Source of the DNA: Limiplasma sp048370855
Lineage (GTDB): Bacteria > Bacillota > Clostridia > Christensenellales > Aristaeellaceae
Length of the DNA stretch: 24,594 bases
Direction: 5' to 3'
NCBI GenBank assembly: GCA_048370855.1
Contig: DBGEOK010000017.1
Coordinates: 1 to 24,594, forward strand
Part shown: piece after piece, positions 1 to 7,187 of the stretch
Numbering within the stretch: position 1 is the stretch's first letter
Layout of the letters: every line of letters starts with the position of its first letter
The notes under the pieces: generated by a model
The model's database searches: none
Told to the model about the DNA's origin: nothing
What the model saw: the letters and a program-made list of their open reading frames with translations, nothing else
Program-made: the position numbers and the translations under genes

Positions 1-57
1 ATTTTCGCCAGCCAGCCCCCAACCAACGACCACATACCGCATGGAAGGAGAACGGAA

Positions 58-1530
58 ATGCACAACTCTCAAGACCTTCAAAAGGTGCTGGATCTCCGCC
101 GCGCGATCCTCGAGGGCGACGAGAAGCGCCGTAAGGAACAGCGTGACGCGGGCAAACTCACCGCGCGGGAGCGCGTGGAGAAATTCGCGGACGCAGGCAG
201 CTTTGTGGAGCTGTTTGCGCTGGTAAGCCAAAACGGGGAGGGCGCGGGGGTCATCACGGGCTACGCGACCGTTGAGGAGCGGCCGGTATACCTTTTCGCG
301 CAGGATTATACCGTGCATGGCGGCGCGATGGGCAAGACCCAGGCGGCCAAGATTGTCAAGCTGCTGGACCTGGCGCAGAAGACGGGCGCTCCCGTGCTTG
401 CGCTGATGGACAGCGCCGGCGTGCGCATTGACGAGGGCGCGGCGGCGATGAGCGCGTACTCGGAGGTGTATCAGAAGCTGGCGCGCATGAGCGGCGTATG
501 CCCTATCGTGGCGGTGGTGCTGGGCCCGTGCATCGGCGGCGCCGCGCTGATTACGCAGCTTGCGGACGTCGCTGTCATGGCTGAAAAGGCCGGACGTCTC
601 ATGGTGTTCGGTCCCCAGGTGATGGCCGCGATGAACGGCCTGGATGTGAAGCCCGAAGAGCTGGGCGGGGCGAAGGTCGCGGCGGAGATGGGCGCGTGCG
701 CGCTGGTCGCCGCCGATGAGGAGGACGCCCTGGCCAAGGCGCGGCAGGTGCTTGCCTTGCTGCCCTCCAGCAACCTTGAGGACAGCGAAATCGTCGATAC
801 CGACGATATGGGCCGGCTGCTGCCCGCGATCGATCCTTCCGATGTGGATAGTTTGTTTTCCGCGCTGGCTGATAACGGCGGCGCTTTGGAGCTGTACGCG
901 GAGTATGAGCCCTCCGTGAGGGTCGCCCTGGCGCGCCTGGGCGGTCGGTCCGTCGGCTTTGTAGCCGCCGGCGGCAAGCTGACGGCGGGAGCCCTGCAAA
1001 AGGCCGCGCGCTTCGTTCGCTTTTTGGATTGCTTTAACCTTCCGGTCGTCAGCCTGCTGAATACCCCCGGCGTCTATGTGGAGGGCGTAAAGCAGCAGGG
1101 CTGGCTGTTCAAGGCGCAGAGCCAGTTGCTTTATGCCTATGCCGAGGCGACCGTGCCAAAGCTGGCCGTCGTGACCGGGGACGCCATTGGGCAGGCCTAT
1201 GTCGCCATGGGCGGCAAAGCCAACGCGGACGTGACCTATGCCTGGCCCTCGGCTGTCATCTCCGCCCTGACCCCGGAGGCCGCCGTCGCCGTGCTGTATG
1301 CCGAGCAGGTAAAGGCGGACAAAGCGCTGAGCGTGGAGGAAGCGCGCGCGAAGTATGCCGACACGTATATCGCGGAGGTCGCGGGCGCGATCAACGCCGC
1401 GCGGCAGGGCATGGTGGACGATATCATCGACCCCGCCCAGACGCGGGCAATGCTGATTTCCGCCCTTGAGATGCTCGCCAGCAAGCGCGACAGCAACCCG
1501 CCCAAGAAGCACGGGAACCTGCCTGTGTAA
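58..1530 (+). CDS. mmdA: Carboxyl transferase subunit of a Na+-pumping decarboxylase (MmdA-like)
   Basis: This 490-aa protein has the acyl-CoA carboxyltransferase (crotonase-type) fold of methylmalonyl-CoA decarboxylase alpha and the transcarboxylase 12S subunit. It would move a carboxyl group from an acyl-CoA to biotin on the carrier encoded two genes on. Visible family features are KLTARERVEKF (33-43), DSAGVRIDEG (118-127), the first oxyanion-hole segment GPCIGGAA (156-163), TPGVYVEG in the second half, and the C-terminus KKHGNLPV, which resembles the MmdA ending. The second oxyanion segment reads IGQAYVAMGGK where the family usually has GGAY, so the substrate need not be methylmalonyl-CoA. 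AAGGAG lies 7-12 bases before the ATG. It is the first gene of a five-gene operon; its promoter lies mostly outside the window. The fold is certain, the acyl-CoA substrate is not. Confidence 0.88.
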   Translation: MHNSQDLQKVLDLRRAILEGDEKRRKEQRDAGKLTARERVEKFADAGSFVELFALVSQNGEGAGVITGYATVEERPVYLFAQDYTVHGGAMGKTQAAKIVKLLDLAQKTGAPVLALMDSAGVRIDEGAAAMSAYSEVYQKLARMSGVCPIVAVVLGPCIGGAALITQLADVAVMAEKAGRLMVFGPQVMAAMNGLDVKPEELGGAKVAAEMGACALVAADEEDALAKARQVLALLPSSNLEDSEIVDTDDMGRLLPAIDPSDVDSLFSALADNGGALELYAEYEPSVRVALARLGGRSVGFVAAGGKLTAGALQKAARFVRFLDCFNLPVVSLLNTPGVYVEGVKQQGWLFKAQSQLLYAYAEATVPKLAVVTGDAIGQAYVAMGGKANADVTYAWPSAVISALTPEAAVAVLYAEQVKADKALSVEEARAKYADTYIAEVAGAINAARQGMVDDIIDPAQTRAMLISALEMLASKRDSNPPKKHGNLPV

Positions 1531-1545
1531 CGCGGAAAGGAAGGG

Positions 1546-1902
1546 ATGTCCATGGATAATCTTTTATTTGGGCTTGGGGTCGCGGGCATCGGCCTCGTGG
1601 TGGTCTTTGTCGGCCTTGTAATCTTAATCGGTCTGATCAAGGTTCTCAGCCTGGCCGTTTCACGGGGGACCAAGAAAGATCAAAAGCCCGCGCCCGCCGT
1701 CGTTCCGGCCGCGCCGATCCCTGCGGCGGCGCCCGTCGCAGCGGAGGGGATTTCCAGCGACGTAATCGCGGTCATCACCGCGGCGGTCGCCGCGGTGTGG
1801 CAGGAGAACACGGGTTTTGCGGTGCGCCATGTGCGCCGTATTTCCAACGCGCCCGCCTGGAACCGAGCGGGCCGTGAGGAACAAACATACAGCCGTTTTT
1901 AA
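1546..1902 (+). CDS. OadG-family gamma subunit of the Na+-pumping decarboxylase
   Basis: This 118-aa protein has one N-terminal membrane helix (about residues 8-33, rich in V/G/L) and an Ala/Pro-rich linker. It ends in a conserved tail, VIAVITAAVAAVW, then PAWNRAGREEQ near the C-terminus. This is the layout of clostridial OadG-type subunits. In the family this small subunit anchors and assembles the complex at the membrane, holding the soluble carboxyltransferase and biotin carrier to the beta pump. It starts 15 bases after the carboxyltransferase stop. Two in-frame ATGs compete, at 1546 and 1552; the purine-rich AAAGGAAGGG (1536-1545) is better spaced for 1552 (MDNLLFG). The assignment is firm from position, helix and tail, although OadG proteins share little sequence overall. 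Confidence 0.85.
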   Translation: MSMDNLLFGLGVAGIGLVVVFVGLVILIGLIKVLSLAVSRGTKKDQKPAPAVVPAAPIPAAAPVAAEGISSDVIAVITAAVAAVWQENTGFAVRHVRRISNAPAWNRAGREEQTYSRF

Positions 1903-1941
1903 AAATATTACCAGTATGGATTGTAAGGAGGTTGCCGCCCC

Positions 1942-2322
1942 ATGCGTCAGTTTACGATTACTGTGAATGGTGTTGCTTATCAGGTTTCCGTTGAGGAAGG
2001 AAACGCCGCGTCCGCCCCCGTTGCTCCCGCCGCCCCCGTTGCCGCCGCCCCCGTCGCCGCTCCCGTCGCCGCGCCCGCTCAGGCGCCCGCCGCCGCTCCC
2101 GTGGCAAGCGGCGAAAAGGTGACCGCTCCGATGCCCGGCACGATCCTGGATGTGAAGGTGAGCCAGGGCGCTTCCGTCAAAAAGGGCGACGTGCTGCTGG
2201 TTTTGGAAGCGATGAAGATGGAAAACGAGATTATGGCTCCGTGCGACGGTACCATTAAACAGGTAACGGTCGCCAAGGGCGCTTCCGTCAACAGCGGCGA
2301 CCCGCTCGTCGTCATTGGCTGA
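1942..2322 (+). CDS. Biotin carboxyl carrier protein of the decarboxylase
   Basis: This 126-aa protein is the mobile biotin carrier (1.3S / MmdC / GcdC type). Residues 1-19 form a short strand-rich N-terminus. Residues about 22-56 are an almost pure Ala/Pro/Val linker made of APVA-like repeats. Residues 58-126 are a biotinyl domain containing EAMKMEN, which places the biotinylated lysine at K92. The flexible linker fits the carrier's task of swinging carboxybiotin between the carboxyltransferase sites and the membrane beta subunit. AAGGAGG (1925-1931) lies 10 bases before the ATG. The gene sits between the gamma and beta subunits in one operon. Linker length varies freely in the family, so I read nothing into it. 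Confidence 0.95.
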   Translation: MRQFTITVNGVAYQVSVEEGNAASAPVAPAAPVAAAPVAAPVAAPAQAPAAAPVASGEKVTAPMPGTILDVKVSQGASVKKGDVLLVLEAMKMENEIMAPCDGTIKQVTVAKGASVNSGDPLVVIG

Positions 2323-2375
2323 GATCAACCGCAGGTTTATCCTAAAGAATAGAGAAAGCGAGTTGATACAACACC

Positions 2376-3833
2376 ATGAACGTGGGCGAGAGCTTATTGA
2401 AACTATGTATGGACTCCGGCATTTACAGCCTGATTAGCGACCCCAAGCCGTTGATTATGCTGCTGATCGGCTGCGTGCTGCTCTACCTCGCCATTGTACG
2501 CAAGTACGAGCCGCTTCTGCTGCTGCCGATTGCTTTCGGCATGATTCTGACGAACCTACCCATCGCGGGCATGTACCATTCGGAGCTGTTTGCCGGCGGT
2601 CATACGAATTGGAACCTTTTCGGAGGGGCCGTCATGTTTAACTCCTCCGACCTGTTGAACGCCGCGCAGTATACCGTCACGCCGGAAGGCGCGGTGCTGG
2701 ATACGCTGGGCAACATGCTCGGCCGGATTGTGGAGACCGTTCAAAGCGGCGTAACGCTGAACGCGGCCGGCGCGCTGGTAGCAGCCGACGGTTCCGTGTT
2801 TGCGGACTCCGTATCCATCATTGTCAATTCCGCCGGCGCATACCTTGGCGCGAACGGACAGGTGTTCACCGTGACCGGCCAGCTCATTGCCAACGCCGGT
2901 CAGACCATCACGCCCGGCCTGCTGGATTACCTCTACCTGGGCGTGAAACTGGGCATCTATCCCTGCCTCATCTTCCTCGGCGTGGGCGCGATGACGGACT
3001 TCGGCCCCCTGATTGCCAACCCCAAGAGCCTTCTGCTGGGCGCCGCCGCACAGCTCGGCATCTTCATTACCTTTATCGTGTGCTATACGCTGATGGGCTT
3101 TACGCCCCAGGAGGCGGCCTCCACCGGCATTATCGGCGGCGCGGACGGCCCCACGGCCATCTACCTTACCGGCAAGCTGGCCCCGCACCTGCTGGGCCCC
3201 ATCGCGGTGGCCGCATACAGCTACATGGCGTTGGTGCCGGTCATTCAGCCGCCCATCATGCGCGCGCTCACCACGAAAAAGGAGCGCGAGATCGTCATGG
3301 AGCAGCTTCGTCCGGTCAGCAAGCGCGAAAAGATTATTTTCCCCATCGCGGTTACCATCATCGTCAGCCTGCTGCTGCCTTCGGCCGCGCCGCTGGTAGG
3401 CATGCTGATGCTTGGCAACCTGTTCCGTGAAAGCTGCGTGGTGGATCGCATCAACAAGACGGCTCAAAACGAGCTGATGAACATCGTTACCATTTTCCTG
3501 GGCGTAACGGTGGGCGCGACGGCGAACGCGGAAACGTTCCTGCAATGGAAAACGTTGGGTATCATCGTGGTTGGCGTGGTGGCGTTTGGCTTTGGCACGG
3601 CGGGTGGCGTATTGCTGGCCAAGCTGATGAACAAGCTTTCCGGAGGAAAAATCAATCCGTTGATTGGTTCCGCCGGCGTATCCGCCGTACCGATGGCCGC
3701 GCGCGTCAGCCAGGTGGAGGGCCAGAAGGCCAATCCCAGGAATTTCCTGCTGATGCATGCCATGGGCCCCAACGTAGCGGGCGTCATCGGTTCCGCCATT
3801 GCGGCGGGCATCCTGCTGAGCATGTTCGGCTGA
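2376..3833 (+). CDS. oadB: Na+-translocating decarboxylase beta subunit (OadB/MmdB/GcdB)
   Basis: This 485-aa polytopic membrane protein decarboxylates carboxybiotin and couples the reaction to Na+ export. The residues that line the Na+ path in Klebsiella OadB are present: D257 in GGADGPTAIY (Klebsiella D203), N427 in NPLIGSAG (N373), S436 (S382) and R443 in MAARVS (R389). The C-terminal MHAMGPNVAGVIGSAIAAG segment is nearly identical to the family. It is about 50 residues longer than Klebsiella OadB (433 aa), as I recall it. The extra length lies between helix 2 and the GVGAMTDFG segment, where residues about 125-180 hold Gly/Asn/Asp-rich repeats such as NAAGALVAADGSVF and NSAGAYLGANGQVF. 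The SD is weak (GAGAAAGCGAG). It is the fourth gene of the operon. Confidence 0.95.
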   Translation: MNVGESLLKLCMDSGIYSLISDPKPLIMLLIGCVLLYLAIVRKYEPLLLLPIAFGMILTNLPIAGMYHSELFAGGHTNWNLFGGAVMFNSSDLLNAAQYTVTPEGAVLDTLGNMLGRIVETVQSGVTLNAAGALVAADGSVFADSVSIIVNSAGAYLGANGQVFTVTGQLIANAGQTITPGLLDYLYLGVKLGIYPCLIFLGVGAMTDFGPLIANPKSLLLGAAAQLGIFITFIVCYTLMGFTPQEAASTGIIGGADGPTAIYLTGKLAPHLLGPIAVAAYSYMALVPVIQPPIMRALTTKKEREIVMEQLRPVSKREKIIFPIAVTIIVSLLLPSAAPLVGMLMLGNLFRESCVVDRINKTAQNELMNIVTIFLGVTVGATANAETFLQWKTLGIIVVGVVAFGFGTAGGVLLAKLMNKLSGGKINPLIGSAGVSAVPMAARVSQVEGQKANPRNFLLMHAMGPNVAGVIGSAIAAGILLSMFG

Positions 3834-3859
3834 CCAATGTAAGAATGAGGTGAATTTTG

Positions 3860-5260
3860 ATGCCAAAGGTTGGAATTACCGATACCATTCTGCGTGACGC
3901 TCATCAGAGCCAGGCCGCGACGCGCATGCGGATTTCCCAGATGATCCCCGCTTTTGAAAAGCTCGACAAGGTGGGCTATTATTCCCTGGAGTGCTGGGGG
4001 GGCGCCACGTTCGATAGCTGCCTGCGCTTCCTGAACGAGGACCCGTGGGAGCGGCTGCGCACGCTGCGCAAGGGCTTGCCCAACACGAAGCTGCAAATGC
4101 TGCTGCGCGGGCAGAATATCCTCGGCTATAAGCATTACGCGGACGACGTGGTGGAGTTTTTCGTGAAAAAAACCGTCGAGAACGGCTGCGATATCATCCG
4201 CTGCTTTGACGCCCTGAACGACCTGCGCAATATGGAAACCGCCGTGAAGGCGACCAAGAAGTACGGCGGCATTGCCGAGGTGGCGATGAGCTATACCGTC
4301 TCGCCCGTCCATACGGAGGATTACTTCGTCAAGCTGGCGGCCGATATCGCCAAAATGGGCGCGGATCTCATCTGTATCAAGGACATGGCAAACCTGCTGC
4401 TGCCTTATGAGGCATATAAGCTGATTAAGCGCCTGAAGGCGGAAACCGACCTGCCCATTGTCATGCATACGCACAACACCACGGGCACCGGCGCGATGGT
4501 GCTGCTCAAGGCCGTGGAGGCGGGCGTTGACGTGGTGGACACCGCGCTGTCCCCGCTGGGCAACGGAACCTCCCAGCCGGCGACCGAGTCGCTGGTGGCC
4601 ACTCTGCAAGGCACCGAGTATGACACGGGGCTGGATCTGAAGCTGCTGACGGAGCTGGCGTCCTATTTCCGCGGCGTGGCGGACGAGCTGACCAAGGAGG
4701 GCTGGCGCGATCCAGCCCGCGTGCTCAGCACGGATGTCAATACGCTGCTGTACCAGGTGCCGGGCGGCATGCTGTCCAACCTGATCGGCCAGCTCAAGCA
4801 GGCCAACGCCATGGATAAGTATTACGACGTGCTGGCGGAGGTTCCGCGCGTGCGCGAGGACTTTGGCTACCCGCCCCTGGTAACGCCGACGAGCCAGATT
4901 GTGGGCACGCAGGCCGTGATGAACATTCTGGGCGGCGAACGTTATAAAATGGTGACCAAGGAATCCAAGGGACTGCTCCGCGGCGAGTACGGACGCCTTC
5001 CCGCGCCTGTGAACGAAGAGGTGCGCAAGAAGGTAATCGGCGACGATCCGGTGATTACCCACCGCCCCGCCGACGACATCCCCCCGGAGCTGGAGAAGTA
5101 CCGCGAGGAAATCCGCGATTACTACCAGCAGGAGGAGGACGTGCTGAGCTACGCCCTGTTCCCGCAGGTGGCCGTAAAGTTCTTCCAGTATCGCCAGGCC
5201 AAGCAGCTTGGCGTGGACAGCACGATGCTGGACAAAGAACAAAAGACCATGCCTGTGTAA
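3860..5260 (+). CDS. oadA: Oxaloacetate/pyruvate carboxyltransferase subunit (5S / OadA-type, no biotin domain)
   Basis: This 466-aa TIM-barrel carboxyltransferase moves a carboxyl group between oxaloacetate and biotin. It resembles the transcarboxylase 5S subunit and the N-terminal part of OadA. The metal and active-site residues are visible: D13 in LRDAHQSQ, K174 in CIKDMAN (the carbamylated lysine in 5S enzymes), and H203/H205 in HTHNTTG. It lacks a C-terminal biotinyl domain, so it must use the separate carrier at 1942-2322. I chose the ATG at 3860 over a TTG at 3857 because GAGGTG (3846-3851) is well spaced for it. It is the last gene of the operon and is followed within 12 bases by a strong terminator. 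Having it beside an MmdA-like subunit is the odd feature of this operon. Confidence 0.93.
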   Translation: MPKVGITDTILRDAHQSQAATRMRISQMIPAFEKLDKVGYYSLECWGGATFDSCLRFLNEDPWERLRTLRKGLPNTKLQMLLRGQNILGYKHYADDVVEFFVKKTVENGCDIIRCFDALNDLRNMETAVKATKKYGGIAEVAMSYTVSPVHTEDYFVKLAADIAKMGADLICIKDMANLLLPYEAYKLIKRLKAETDLPIVMHTHNTTGTGAMVLLKAVEAGVDVVDTALSPLGNGTSQPATESLVATLQGTEYDTGLDLKLLTELASYFRGVADELTKEGWRDPARVLSTDVNTLLYQVPGGMLSNLIGQLKQANAMDKYYDVLAEVPRVREDFGYPPLVTPTSQIVGTQAVMNILGGERYKMVTKESKGLLRGEYGRLPAPVNEEVRKKVIGDDPVITHRPADDIPPELEKYREEIRDYYQQEEDVLSYALFPQVAVKFFQYRQAKQLGVDSTMLDKEQKTMPV

Positions 5261-5271
5261 CGGGCGTAAAG

Positions 5272-5303
5272 AATTGGGGCGGCCAAAAGGCCGCCCCAAT
5301 TTT
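5272..5303 (+). terminator. Rho-independent terminator of the decarboxylase operon
   Basis: A perfect 13-bp stem, AATTGGGGCGGCC (5272-5284) with GGCCGCCCCAATT (5289-5301), closes an AAAA loop and ends in TTTT. It starts 12 bases after the last decarboxylase stop and ends 4 bases before the Shine-Dalgarno of the next gene. Confidence 0.9.
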
Positions 5304-5324
5304 CACGGGAGGAGGCCGGCGTTG

Positions 5325-6113
5325 ATGTCAGGCGTTAAGCGGTTTTTAGCGGCTGGGAAAACCGGGCGGAGAATTGCGGCCATATGCTTGTGCGTTTGCC
5401 TTGCGCCTGCTGCCGCGGGCGCGCAGTCGCCGGAAGCGTTTTGTCAAAACCTGTTTGCGCGGCGGGCGGAGGCGTCTGAAAGCCCCGAGGAATGGGTGGA
5501 GTGGGCGGCGGACGCGCTGGAAAGCGTTGGCGTGACCGGCATGACGAGGGCGGCCAGGCAGGAGATCCTCGCCAGTTTTCAGGCGTTGCCTGAGGAGGTT
5601 GCCGAGTCGATGGACAGAACGGACGCGCTTTTTGCGTCGCTTGCCTATCTTGGCGTCGGTCGCTTTGACGGCGAGGGGAACCGCTTTCCCACCTCGGCGG
5701 TCTGCTATGCTTTTGATATCGAGGCGTTTCACCTTTCCGCCATGTATACGCAATTTCTACGCGGCGTCGCGGCCATCAGCGGCGGCCTGTTTGCGCCCGA
5801 AGCCGTTGAGGAGGACGCCGCCGGCGTAAACGAGGACGGAAGCGGCGTGCAGGTTATACGCTTCACCTTGGGGGGCGAGCAATATGAGTACCGGGCGGAA
5901 GCGTGGTACGATTGGTTTGATTTAGGCGCGCTCGCGTTTTGTAACGGCGTGCTGGCAGACGCCGGATTGAAGGAACGCCTTTACTGCGCGGGAAACGCCC
6001 AGACATGCTTCTGCTTCTTTGCCGATGAAGCTTGGGCGGAGCGGTTTAAGCAAGCGACGGGCATTGCCCTTGCGGCCCCCGATCAGGATACGGATTGCCC
6101 CTGGTACGAGTGA
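5325..6113 (+). CDS. Secreted protein of unknown function
   Basis: I do not recognise this 262-aa protein. The N-terminus has basic residues (KRF, KTGRR), a hydrophobic stretch (about 17-30) and a likely signal-peptidase I site at AGA/QS (about 34), so it is probably exported. There is no lipobox in the usual position, although the hydrophobic stretch contains two cysteines. The mature part is acidic, with several cysteines (AFCQN, AVCYAF, AFCNG, YCAGNAQTCFCFF, DCPW) and aromatic clusters near AWYDWFDLG. No enzyme motif is evident. I chose the ATG at 5325 because GGGAGGAGG (5307-5315) lies 9 bases upstream; an in-frame start at 5208 would overlap oadA. A strong terminator lies between this gene and the operon, and no separate promoter is obvious. 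Confidence 0.7.
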   Translation: MSGVKRFLAAGKTGRRIAAICLCVCLAPAAAGAQSPEAFCQNLFARRAEASESPEEWVEWAADALESVGVTGMTRAARQEILASFQALPEEVAESMDRTDALFASLAYLGVGRFDGEGNRFPTSAVCYAFDIEAFHLSAMYTQFLRGVAAISGGLFAPEAVEEDAAGVNEDGSGVQVIRFTLGGEQYEYRAEAWYDWFDLGALAFCNGVLADAGLKERLYCAGNAQTCFCFFADEAWAERFKQATGIALAAPDQDTDCPWYE

Positions 6114-6207
6114 GGGAGACGCGCGGCAATGGGGTTTGCCCAAACGGAGCATAGGCGGACACGCGAGCGGTCATTTCATTTCCGGCAATAAAATATTGCG
6201 TTCCATC

Positions 6208-6236
6208 TTGACACCGACCGGCCGCGCCGCTATACT
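6208..6236 (+). promoter_or_regulatory. Sigma-A promoter of the rpmH-rnpA cluster
   Basis: TTGACA (6208-6213) and TATACT (6231-6236) are separated by 17 bases. This is a near-consensus housekeeping promoter about 80 bases before the rpmH start. A second TATAAT at 6236-6241 overlaps but has poorer spacing. Confidence 0.85.
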
Positions 6237-6319
6237 ATAATGGTTGTTTTGTGGTATCCTGCGTGTTGCGAATGCAACGGCGCAACGCCATATATTGAAG
6301 CTACAAGGAGTGTTTACAG

Positions 6320-6454
6320 ATGTTCCGTACCTATCAGCCCAAAACGCGTCAGCGCAGCAAGGTGCATGGTTTCCGCGCCCGTATGTCCACCAAGAACGGC
6401 CGCCGCGTGCTGGCCGCGCGCCGTCGCCGCGGTCGCAAGGTTCTCAGCGCCTGA
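6320..6454 (+). CDS. rpmH: 50S ribosomal protein L34
   Basis: This 44-aa, very basic protein reads as a complete L34: it starts MFRTYQPKTRQRSKVHGF, continues RMSTKNGRRVLAARRRRGR and ends KVLSA. It is a structural protein of the large ribosomal subunit. AAGGAG (6305-6310) lies 9 bases before the ATG. It opens the conserved rpmH-rnpA-yidD-yidC-jag cluster and has its own strong promoter. In many bacteria it lies beside dnaA and the origin, but here neither dnaA nor DnaA boxes are seen upstream. Confidence 0.98.
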   Translation: MFRTYQPKTRQRSKVHGFRARMSTKNGRRVLAARRRRGRKVLSA

Positions 6455-6489
6455 GCGCTACATTTGCATGCTTTATAGCGTTGTTGGTT

Positions 6490-6536
6490 AAGCCCGCCCC
6501 ATTTCTTGATATCGGGTGAAGTGGGTACGGGCTTTT
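6490..6536 (+). terminator. Hairpin between rpmH and rnpA (partial terminator or processing site)
   Basis: AAGCCCG (6490-6496) pairs with CGGGCTT (6528-6534), and inner pairing CCCATTTC/GAAGTGGG extends the stem; TTTT follows. A weak terminator here would give more L34 than RNase P protein from one promoter, which is the usual need. Its strength cannot be judged from sequence. Confidence 0.5.
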
Positions 6537-6585
6537 CCGATACCGCGCGGAAGCACTTTCTGCCCGAAAGGACGATGGCACAGCC

Positions 6586-6945
6586 TTGCAAAAGCAGCAC
6601 CGATTGGGCCCCAACAGGCAGTTCAGCTACGTGTACCGGCGCGGCCGGCGGGCCTCGTGCAAGGAGCTGAGCCTGCTGAATGTCAGGAACAATCAAAAGC
6701 GGGTCGGCTTTTCCGTCAACAAAAAAGTCGGCGTCGCCGTCACGCGCAACCGTGTGAAGCGCCGGCTGAGAGAATGCGTCCGCCCGCTCCTGCCAGAGAT
6801 GAAAAATGGCCTGTACGTGTTTGTCGCGCGCCCGTCGGCCGCGGAATGCTCCTATGAGAAGCTGTCCGCAAGCGTGCTGATGCTGCTGGAGAAGCTGGAC
6901 GCCTTGAAGGGCCCCGGCCATCACGGGGGAGCGGGGCGGGCATGA
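6586..6945 (+). CDS. rnpA: Ribonuclease P protein component
   Basis: This 119-aa basic protein is the protein cofactor of RNase P, which matures tRNA 5' ends. It shows the N-terminal QKQHRLGPNRQFSYVYRRG pattern, the strand GFSVNKKVGVAVTRN, and the RNR signature helix RNRVKRRLRE. The start is a TTG at 6586. No in-frame ATG lies nearby, and the ATG at 6575 is in another frame. GAAAGGA lies about 13 bases upstream, so initiation may be weak, which suits a low-abundance protein. The stop overlaps the start of yidD by an ATGA-type junction, implying coupled translation. Confidence 0.93.
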   Translation: MQKQHRLGPNRQFSYVYRRGRRASCKELSLLNVRNNQKRVGFSVNKKVGVAVTRNRVKRRLRECVRPLLPEMKNGLYVFVARPSAAECSYEKLSASVLMLLEKLDALKGPGHHGGAGRA

Positions 6946-7181
6946 AGGGGCTGCTGCTTGCCGTCATCCGCTTCTATCGGCGTTGCGTCAGCCCGCATAC
7001 GCCGCCGAGCTGCCGGTTTCAGCCAACGTGCTCCCAATATGCCGTGACCGCGATCGAGCGTTTTGGCGCCTGGCGCGGCGGCTGGATGGCGCTTTGCCGC
7101 ATCCTGCGGTGCAACCCGTTTTGCAAGGGCGGCTACGATCCCGTACCCGAGGACCCGTACACCACATTAAGGAGGGAATAA
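6942..7181 (+). CDS. yidD: Membrane protein insertion efficiency factor YidD
   Basis: This 79-aa protein has the family motifs SCRFQPTCSQYA and RCNPFCKGGYDPVP, with three conserved cysteine positions and an amphipathic N-terminus. YidD is a small inner-membrane-associated protein thought to help YidC insert substrates. Its ATG overlaps the rnpA stop, and yidC follows 6 bases later, the standard order of this cluster. Confidence 0.95.
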   Translation: MKGLLLAVIRFYRRCVSPHTPPSCRFQPTCSQYAVTAIERFGAWRGGWMALCRILRCNPFCKGGYDPVPEDPYTTLRRE

Positions 7182-7187
7182 CCCCCG

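Noticed and set aside
2556..3866. A 436-codon - strand open frame opposite the beta subunit
   Set aside because: Its composition (Arg, Gly, His, Gln runs) is that of a shadow of a GC-rich gene, and the + strand gene is certain.
3464..5299. A 611-codon open frame on the - strand opposite oadB and oadA
   Set aside because: It is rich in His, Arg, Gln and Gly and lies antisense to clear family genes. Such shadows are expected in GC-rich DNA, and it has no ribosome-binding site.
5208..5324. An upstream start for the secreted protein that overlaps oadA
   Set aside because: The ATG at 5325 has an ideal ribosome-binding site and begins a normal signal peptide; the longer form would read through the terminator hairpin.
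6120..6207. Possible replication origin next to rpmH
   Set aside because: No DnaA boxes, dnaA gene or AT-rich unwinding region are visible in this stretch.
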